Below, in pieces: positions 1 through 5,041 of a DNA stretch of 7,977 bases (positions are counted from its first letter, which is position 1; each line of letters opens with the position of its first letter). This stretch comes from Bacteroidia bacterium (lineage in GTDB: Bacteria; Bacteroidota; Bacteroidia; UKL13-3), in NCBI GenBank assembly GCA_019454865.1, contig JACFNJ010000122.1, positions 1 to 7,977 on the forward strand. Reading direction: 5' to 3'. The position numbers and the translations under genes are program-made. The notes under the pieces were generated by a model, which did not search any database, was not told where the DNA came from, and was given only the letters and a program-made list of their open reading frames with translations.

Positions 1-5
1 GAGTG

Positions 6-43
6 AGATTAATTATATTTGAATAAATTAATCTTCGTTTTTT
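6..43 (+). terminator. Weak candidate intrinsic terminator at left edge
   Basis: A perfect 9-bp inverted repeat, AGATTAATT (6-14) and AATTAATCT (26-34), with an 11-nt loop is followed by TTCG and six T residues (38-43). Hairpin plus T-run fits a rho-independent terminator read on the plus strand, serving a gene that would lie to the left of the window. The stem has only one G-C pair, so stability is poor and chance is a real alternative in such AT-rich DNA. No T-run follows it on the minus strand, so it is not an obvious terminator for mrr. The rest of 44-139 shows nothing I can name. Confidence 0.25.
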
Positions 44-139
44 AGTGTTGAGAGACTAAGAAATTAAAAAAAGTTTATATTCTTGATTAAGCAATGTTGA
101 ATATTTGGATAATCTGCATCTATCAAAAATATTTAGCTT

Positions 140-1060
140 TTATTCTTCACCAAAATAGTCTCCATCAATTTTCTTAAGTTCATAAACCTGCTGTGTAGTG
201 CAACCAAGATTGTAGTCAATCATAAGTTGAGCCAACTGTTCACCATCAATTAAAACTATTTTTGTTTCGTTTCGTGGTGTATATTCAACAGCTTCTTTAG
301 AAAAAGTTGAAGTAGTAATGAAAATTCCTTTTTTAGCTCCTTGACCGGCAAGCGCACCAACGAACTTTTGAAGTTCAGGTCGTCCTACAACATTTCCATG
401 TTTCCAACGTTTGGCTTGAATATAAATAATATCAAGTCCAAGCTTATCTTCTTTAATTGTTCCATCAATTCCTTCGTCTCCACTTTTTCCCATTGCTTTA
501 CCTGCATCTTTTATTGAACCTCCATAACCCATTTTAACTAATAACTCAACAACAAGTCGTTCAAAAAAGGCAGGAGAAAGTTCAACAACCTTGTTAAGTA
601 ACTCAGATGCTAACGATTTTCTTATTCGTTGATATGCTTTATCTAAATTTTCTTCCGGTGTTTGTACAATGTTTTCAATAATTGATATTTCGCCTTCTTC
701 ACTCTCATTGCTATTTCTTGAAGCATTTTGAAACTCCATAAATGCAGGAAATTGCCTTAGAAACTTCGCATCAATTTTTTCAGGATTCTTTTCTAAAGTT
801 TGCCTACCAAGTTCAGTAATTATAAATGTTGCACGTTTTGGAGAGTCAAGCAACCCTGCTTTTTTTAAATAAGTTTTTGCCCAACCAACTCTATTGTCAA
901 AAATTGCTTGATTACCACTCGCTAATAGTTCTTTTCTTTCTTCGTTGGTTATATTAAACTCTAATGCCAATCTTTCAATTAAGTCTCTGTATTTGTGTTC
1001 TTGTCCGTCAGAAACAAGTTTGAGTAAAGGAAGCATTAAAGATTGATAGTCTGGTATCAT
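140..1060 (-). CDS. mrr: Mrr-type modification-dependent restriction endonuclease (type IV)
   Basis: 306 aa, the length expected for Mrr. Family members cleave DNA carrying foreign methylation and act in the cytoplasm on the nucleoid. Residues about 5-92 form the N-terminal winged-helix domain (Mrr_N type), which recognises DNA. An acidic, low-complexity linker follows (about 112-140). Residues about 160-285 are the Mrr catalytic domain with a PD-(D/E)xK nuclease fold: FFERLVVELLVKMGY helix, GDEGIDG with the likely metal ligand Asp199, then IYIQAKRWK with Gln215 and catalytic Lys217, and the closing IVLIDGEQLAQLM strand-helix. All expected catalytic residues are present, so the gene looks intact. 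The start is the ATG at 1058-1060; no Shine-Dalgarno is visible, as is normal in Bacteroidota. No hsd or methyltransferase gene is adjacent, which fits a solitary type IV enzyme. The exact modification recognised cannot be read from sequence. Confidence 0.93.
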   Translation of the reverse strand: MIPDYQSLMLPLLKLVSDGQEHKYRDLIERLALEFNITNEERKELLASGNQAIFDNRVGWAKTYLKKAGLLDSPKRATFIITELGRQTLEKNPEKIDAKFLRQFPAFMEFQNASRNSNESEEGEISIIENIVQTPEENLDKAYQRIRKSLASELLNKVVELSPAFFERLVVELLVKMGYGGSIKDAGKAMGKSGDEGIDGTIKEDKLGLDIIYIQAKRWKHGNVVGRPELQKFVGALAGQGAKKGIFITTSTFSKEAVEYTPRNETKIVLIDGEQLAQLMIDYNLGCTTQQVYELKKIDGDYFGEE

Positions 1061-1147
1061 ATTTAATAATTATTGTTTGTTCTTTTTTAATGTTTCTTTT
1101 TAGGCAAAGTAATTACGATGTTTCGTTTATTAAAGCTCTATTAACTC

Positions 1148-1180
1148 CAAATTTATACTTTTAAGTAGCATTTAAACAAA
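1148..1180 (-). promoter_or_regulatory. Predicted Bacteroidota-type promoter for mrr
   Basis: Read on the minus strand, TTTG (1177-1180) and TAAATTTG (1148-1155) match the -33 and -7 elements of the Bacteroidota primary-sigma promoter (TTTG / TAnnTTTG). The -7 element is exact and the spacing is 21 nt, at the long end of the usual range. Transcription would begin near 1140-1144 and give mrr a leader of about 80 nt that is AT-rich with no evident structure. The rest of the 250-bp spacer (1061-1310) contains no exact TAnnTTTG on the plus strand, so the promoter of the plus-strand gene at 1311 could not be placed. Confidence 0.45.
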
Positions 1181-1310
1181 TGAAAATTGTTGTAATTGAA
1201 ATATGAATTGAACGTACAATTTTGTTTAATGCACCTAAAAATTTTTAAAAATAAAAATAGGATTTAAACTTGAACACCGATTTCAACCAAATTATTAATA
1301 CAATACCAAA

Positions 1311-2111
1311 ATGCAAAACCATACCTATACTGACCAAATGGGAAGAAAAATTACTCTTCCGTATTTCCCAAAGCGTATTGTTTCGTTGGTTCCGTCACAA
1401 ACGGAATTGTTGTATGATTTGGGGCTGAATGAGGAGGTAGTTGGGCAAACTAAATTTTGTATTCATCCTGATGAAATGCATAAAGTAAAGAAAAGAGTAG
1501 GAGGTACCAAGCAATTGAAACACGATGTAATAGCCTCGCTGCATCCGGATTTGATTATAGGTAACAAAGAGGAAAATGAAAAAAATGATATAGAACTTTT
1601 GATGAAACAATTTCCGGTATGGATGAGCGATATTAAAAATTTAGCAGATGCATTGGAAATGATTAAAGCTATTGGTTCAATAGTAAATAAAGAAGAAAAT
1701 GCTCAACAAATAGTTTCTGAAATTGAATCTGCTTTTTCTATGTTAAAAAAGAGCAATATGCCAAAAAATGTTCTTTATTTTATTTGGAAAAACCCATGGA
1801 TGGTAGCAGGGCACGATACTATTGTTCAGTACTTTTTGTATGCAATTGGTTTAAATAATTTAGCATCAAAAGATGGTTCACGCTATCCTGAACTTTCGCA
1901 AAACGAAATACAAACTTTGCAGCCGGATGTAATATTTTTATCCAGCGAACCATATCCGTTTGCTGAGAAACATATACCTGAAATTCAAGCTTTGTTTCCG
2001 CATAGTAAAATTATTCTTGTTGATGGCGAAATGTTTACTTGGTATGGTAGTAGGTTACGCTATACACCCAAGTATTTAAACAAATTACTTGAGCAGATTG
2101 CAATGAAATAA
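1311..2111 (+). CDS. BtuF-like helical-backbone binding protein (ABC substrate-binding family) without signal peptide
   Basis: 266 aa, the whole length matching the BtuF/FhuD class of substrate-binding folds: an N-terminal lobe (about 20-110) with PKRIVSLVPSQTELLYDLGL, VVGQTKFCIHP and VGGTKQLKHDVIASLHPDLIIGNKEEN, a long connecting helix (about 110-148), and a C-terminal lobe (about 150-264) with LQPDVIFLSSEPYPF. Classical members bind cobalamin or ferric siderophores in the periplasm and hand them to BtuCD-type permeases. Here there is no hydrophobic leader or lipobox, and an in-frame TAA four codons upstream of the ATG (1296-1298) rules out a longer N terminus. It is therefore predicted to be cytoplasmic, as appears common for this subgroup in Bacteroidota. 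No permease or ATPase gene lies in the window and no cobalamin-riboswitch motif is seen upstream. Family is sure; ligand is unknown. Confidence 0.85.
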   Translation: MQNHTYTDQMGRKITLPYFPKRIVSLVPSQTELLYDLGLNEEVVGQTKFCIHPDEMHKVKKRVGGTKQLKHDVIASLHPDLIIGNKEENEKNDIELLMKQFPVWMSDIKNLADALEMIKAIGSIVNKEENAQQIVSEIESAFSMLKKSNMPKNVLYFIWKNPWMVAGHDTIVQYFLYAIGLNNLASKDGSRYPELSQNEIQTLQPDVIFLSSEPYPFAEKHIPEIQALFPHSKIILVDGEMFTWYGSRLRYTPKYLNKLLEQIAMK

Positions 2112-2115
2112 CTAA

Positions 2116-2134
2116 AATTTTTATTTTAAAAATT
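2116..2134. terminator. AT-only inverted repeat between convergent genes, possible bidirectional terminator
   Basis: The 21-bp gap between the convergent stop codons holds AATTTTT (2116-2122) and AAAAATT (2128-2134), a perfect 7-bp inverted repeat with a 5-nt loop that reaches into the stop codon of the carboxylase gene. Its position suits a shared terminator for both converging genes. The stem contains no G-C pair and would be weak, so this is suggested by location more than by stability. Confidence 0.25.
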
Positions 2135-3752
2135 AAGTACGAATTACACCCGCACGAAACTCTTTTTCAATCTTCTTGTTATTAGCTGCCTCTATGCCCA
2201 TGCTTATCCATTTGCGTGTGTCTTCAGGGGTTATTACAGCATCTACCCACAAACGAGCTGCTGCATAATACGGGCTCATTTGTTTATTGTATCTGTCAGT
2301 AATTTTTTGAAGCAATTCATTTTTAACCTTTTCATCAATGGTTTCTCCTTTTGCTTTCATGCTTGCTTCTTCAATTTGCAGCAATACTTTAGCTGCTTGC
2401 TCGCCACCCATTACAGCTACTTTAGCATTTGGCCATGCTACAATTAAGCGAGGGTCGTAAGCCTTGCCGCACATTGCATAATTGCCAGCACCGTAGCTAT
2501 TACCTGTTATAATAGTAAATTTAGGAACAACCGAATTAGCTTGTGCATTTACCAATTTTGCACCGTCTTTAATAATACCGCCATGTTCGCTACGGCTGCC
2601 TACCATAAATCCGGTTACATCTTGCAAAAACACTAATGGAATATGTTTTTGGTTGCAATTCATAATAAAGTGAGCAGCTTTATCTGCGCTATCGCTATAA
2701 ATTACACCGCCAATTTGCATTTCCATCGGATTATCCGCTGCACTTTGTTTAGGTTTTTTGGCTTTAACTACTTGGCGATTGTTGGCTACAATACCTACAG
2801 CCCAGCCATCAATACGAGCATAGCCACAAGTAATGGTTTTGCCGTAAAGTTCTTTATATGGGTCGAAACTTCCTGCATCTACCAAGCGATTAATAATTTC
2901 CATCACATCAAAAGGTTTGGCAAAATTATTAACGGCAGTATATACATCCTGCATAGTAAGTGCCGGAGCAACCGATTGTGTACGATTAAAGCCTGCAGTT
3001 TCAAATGAGCCAATTTTATCCATAATTCGTTTTATGCGATCAAGACAATCGGCATCGTTTGCAAATTTATAGTCGGTAACACCACTAATTTCGCAATGTG
3101 TAGATGCTCCACCCAAGGTTTCGTTGTCTATATCTTCACCTATTGCAGCTTTTACCAAATAGCTACCTGCCAAAAAAATAGAACCTGTTTTATCTACTAT
3201 CATTGCTTCATCACTCATAATAGGAAGATAAGCACCACCGGCTACACAGCTTCCCATTACAGCAGCAATTTGGGTAATTCCCATGCTGCTCATTACTGCA
3301 TTATTTCTGAAAATTCTACCAAAGTGTTCTTTGTCCGGAAATATTTCATCTTGCATCGGCAAATACACGCCTGCACTATCTACCAAATAAATAATTGGTA
3401 ATTTATTTTCAATTGCTATTTCTTGTGCTCTTAGGTTTTTCTTTCCTGTAATAGGAAACCATGCACCGGCTTTTACCGTAGCATCGTTGGCTACTACTAT
3501 ACATTGTTTGCCGCTTACATATCCAATTACTACAACAACTCCACCGCCCGGGCATCCGCCATGTTCAGGATACATTTCGTAACCTGCAAATGCTCCAATT
3601 TCTATACTTGGTTTGTCCTTATCCAATAAATATTGTACACGCTCACGTGCAAGCATTTTTCCTTTTTCTTTTTGTTTTGCTGCGGCTTTTTTTCCTCCAC
3701 CTTCGTATATTTTCTCTAATCGAGTATTTAGGTCAGTTATTAATTCTTGCAT
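2133..3752 (-). CDS. Acyl-CoA carboxylase carboxyltransferase (beta) subunit, methylcrotonyl-CoA carboxylase-like
   Basis: 539 aa, full length for the family. These cytoplasmic enzymes move the carboxyl group from carboxybiotin to an acyl-CoA. The N-terminal carboxyltransferase half (about 30-280) has GGCPGGGVVVVIGYVSGK, VKAGAWFPITGKKNLRAQEIA and the first oxyanion-hole loop AGGAYLP (171-177). The C-terminal half (about 285-530) has DVTGFMVG (378-385), the second oxyanion loop GNSYGAGNYAMCGKAYDPR (417-435) and WPNAKVAVMGGEQAAKVL. The GAGNYAMCG / MGGEQAA form resembles the methylcrotonyl-CoA carboxylase beta subunit (leucine degradation) more than propionyl-CoA carboxylase, but substrate assignment from motifs is tentative. 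The partner biotin carboxylase/BCCP subunit is not in this window. The start is the ATG at 3750-3752. It lies 41 bp downstream of the DUF4349-like gene on the same strand, with no terminator between, so read-through is possible. Confidence 0.93.
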   Translation of the reverse strand: MQELITDLNTRLEKIYEGGGKKAAAKQKEKGKMLARERVQYLLDKDKPSIEIGAFAGYEMYPEHGGCPGGGVVVVIGYVSGKQCIVVANDATVKAGAWFPITGKKNLRAQEIAIENKLPIIYLVDSAGVYLPMQDEIFPDKEHFGRIFRNNAVMSSMGITQIAAVMGSCVAGGAYLPIMSDEAMIVDKTGSIFLAGSYLVKAAIGEDIDNETLGGASTHCEISGVTDYKFANDADCLDRIKRIMDKIGSFETAGFNRTQSVAPALTMQDVYTAVNNFAKPFDVMEIINRLVDAGSFDPYKELYGKTITCGYARIDGWAVGIVANNRQVVKAKKPKQSAADNPMEMQIGGVIYSDSADKAAHFIMNCNQKHIPLVFLQDVTGFMVGSRSEHGGIIKDGAKLVNAQANSVVPKFTIITGNSYGAGNYAMCGKAYDPRLIVAWPNAKVAVMGGEQAAKVLLQIEEASMKAKGETIDEKVKNELLQKITDRYNKQMSPYYAAARLWVDAVITPEDTRKWISMGIEAANNKKIEKEFRAGVIRT

Positions 3753-3793
3753 ATATTCTTTCGTACTTTTATAAATTCAATAGTATAGTAATG

Positions 3794-4837
3794 TTAGAAA
3801 ACAAAGTTAAAAGATGCATGATAAAGCACTCCGCGAAGATTGCGATTCCATTCATCTAAAGGCAAAAAATAACTTACTTTATTATCTACCAAAATGTGTT
3901 TTGTTTTAATTAATTCAACCCCAAAACTAAGGTTTGCATTTGGTATTACCTTGCTATTACTTCCATTGTTTTGATTTGTTATAAAACAACCAAGTTGGTA
4001 TCCGGTGTACAAGTTTAAAAATTTGCGTTTGCCTCTTCCAAAATTACGCGGATAAAAATCTTGTCCAAATTGAACCAAAAACAATTCATTGATGAGTGTG
4101 CTATCGGTACGATTGTTTTTTAATGAAGTGTAAGCTCCTAAGTTGAAATAACTTTTGCCCCGTGTAAACATATACTTTATAGTTGCACCATGGTAGGCTT
4201 TAGCACTTAATCCGGCTTTTGGATTTTCAATATGCAAATATCCATACTCAATACCTGGCATATTTACAAATGAAACTCCCGAATAGTTTGGTGTACTCAT
4301 TTCATCATTAATGGTAAAAATTACATTACACATTTTATCGTTTGCATTTTGCTCAAGTTGGTTAATGTTTATTTCAAGCGATGTAATAAGTTGTAAATTG
4401 GTATTTATTTTATTGCTCCACTCACTTGCCTTTGTTCCGGTAATTACCGAGTCAGCGAGCTGTTTTGTATATAATGAGTTTTCATATACAAGCGATTCTT
4501 TTTGTTTTTTTAGTTGGTTAATTTTTTCTTGAATGTTTTCGGAGTTGTAAACATTAAGTGTAATATATCCTAAGGTGTTTGCAAACGAGTCTAATGCATT
4601 GATATCATCAATAGGAATTAAAAACTCGGTGTGATATCTGTTTGTGCTAAAATCTGTTTTATATACTAATCCATTTTTTTGATTGATAAATTTTGCCAAC
4701 TGATCGGAACAGAATTTTAATTTGGTTACATACACTTGAATTTTTTTACTGGTACTACGCTCTTGGCTATATGCTGTACTTACTAAACCGAATAGGATTA
4801 GAGATGAAAAAATAAATTTAATAAAATATACTTTCAT
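3794..4837 (-). CDS. Secreted DUF4349-like protein with C-terminal beta-barrel-like region
   Basis: 347 aa from the ATG at 4835-4837. The frame stays open upstream to 4984, but those 49 codons run antisense through the ffs promoter and SRP RNA and encode no leader, whereas this ATG opens directly on a signal peptide (MKVYF, hydrophobic core 7-19, cleavage after AYSQ at about 25). Residues about 30-178 resemble DUF4349: a strand-rich start, FLIPIDDINALDSFANTLGYITLNVYNSENI, a helical coiled-coil hairpin (about 100-165) and a closing strand KMCNVIFTIND. The usual DUF4349 C-terminal membrane helix is absent. Instead residues about 185-347 are rich in alternating aromatic/hydrophobic strands and end in FNFVF, a terminal Phe typical of outer-membrane barrels. 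I infer export to the outer membrane with the DUF4349-like part in the periplasm. Function is unknown; the barrel reading is less certain than the signal peptide. Confidence 0.75.
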   Translation of the reverse strand: MKVYFIKFIFSSLILFGLVSTAYSQERSTSKKIQVYVTKLKFCSDQLAKFINQKNGLVYKTDFSTNRYHTEFLIPIDDINALDSFANTLGYITLNVYNSENIQEKINQLKKQKESLVYENSLYTKQLADSVITGTKASEWSNKINTNLQLITSLEININQLEQNANDKMCNVIFTINDEMSTPNYSGVSFVNMPGIEYGYLHIENPKAGLSAKAYHGATIKYMFTRGKSYFNLGAYTSLKNNRTDSTLINELFLVQFGQDFYPRNFGRGKRKFLNLYTGYQLGCFITNQNNGSNSKVIPNANLSFGVELIKTKHILVDNKVSYFLPLDEWNRNLRGVLYHASFNFVF

Positions 4838-4855
4838 AGAATTTTTTAAAGCGCT

Positions 4856-4863
4856 CAAATCTA
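4856..4863 (-). promoter_or_regulatory. Candidate -7 promoter element for the DUF4349-like gene
   Basis: Read on the minus strand, TAGATTTG is an exact match to the Bacteroidota -7 element TAnnTTTG and lies 18 nt before the ATG at 4837, giving a leader of roughly 10-15 nt. The -33 position has TTT instead of TTG at a 19-nt spacing, so it is a half-convincing promoter. It faces away from the ffs promoter, and the two overlap in upstream DNA. Confidence 0.35.
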
Positions 4864-4892
4864 AATAAATTAAGCATTTTATAAAGAATAAG

Positions 4893-4923
4893 TTTGGTGA
4901 AATAGTTTTAAACTTTACTTTTG
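4893..4923 (+). promoter_or_regulatory. Promoter of the SRP RNA gene ffs
   Basis: TTTG (4893-4896), a 19-nt spacer and TACTTTTG (4916-4923) form an exact match to the Bacteroidota primary-sigma promoter (TTTG, N19, TAnnTTTG). The -7 element ends 5 nt before the first paired base of the SRP RNA at 4929, which is where transcription should start. A consensus promoter is expected for a highly expressed stable RNA. This is the best promoter match noticed in the window. Confidence 0.75.
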
Positions 4924-4927
4924 CGCC

Positions 4928-5030
4928 TGGGTAAGTCGGGTACGACCAGCTCCTGCTGAATCCCCCAGGACAGGAATGTAGCAAGGGTAAGTGGTTGTAG
5001 CGGTGCGATACTTTGGCTTGCCCTTTTTTT
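4928..5030 (+). ncRNA. ffs: Bacterial small signal recognition particle RNA (4.5S-type)
   Basis: About 100 nt. With Ffh this RNA forms the signal recognition particle that targets inner-membrane and exported proteins to FtsY and the Sec translocon. The diagnostic domain IV is complete: CCAGG (4965-4969), stem ACA, tetraloop GGAA (4973-4976), stem TGT, then AGCA (4980-4983) and AGGG, which give the symmetric internal loop bound by the Ffh M domain and the GNRA-type loop contacted by FtsY. The termini pair: GGGTAAG (4929-4935) with CTTGCCC (5017-5023), extended by T4936-G5016 and C4937-G5015. It lacks an Alu domain, as in other Gram-negative small SRP RNAs. It has its own promoter and terminator and lies between two minus-strand genes. 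The 5' end is inferred from the promoter and the 3' end from the T-run, each uncertain by a few bases. Confidence 0.93.
5017..5030 (+). terminator. Intrinsic terminator of ffs
   Basis: CTTGCCC (5017-5023) is followed at once by seven T residues (5024-5030). The strand pairs with GGGTAAG at the RNA 5' end (4929-4935), so the closing helix of the SRP RNA serves as the terminator stem. A second identical GGGTAAG at 4985-4991 could pair with it instead and give a more compact hairpin with a 25-nt loop. On the minus strand there is no T-run after the stem, so this does not terminate the receptor gene that ends at 5042. Confidence 0.7.
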
Positions 5031-5041
5031 ATTTATTATAG

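Noticed and set aside
100..133. Inverted repeat AATATTT / AAATATT just downstream of mrr
   Set aside because: All A/T, 7 bp, and not followed by a T-run on the minus strand, so not supported as the mrr terminator.
1180..1206. Tiny ORF MKIVVIEI on the plus strand in the spacer
   Set aside because: Eight codons, no ribosome-binding context and no repeat of it elsewhere; expected by chance in AT-rich DNA.
1061..1310. Possible cobalamin riboswitch upstream of the BtuF-like gene
   Set aside because: No B12-box (GCCACTG-like) motif or GC-containing stems are seen in this AT-rich spacer.
2643..3859. Plus-strand open frames over the carboxylase gene
   Set aside because: They lie opposite a full-length conserved protein, are rich in Cys, His and Ile without any family motif, and look like antisense shadows.
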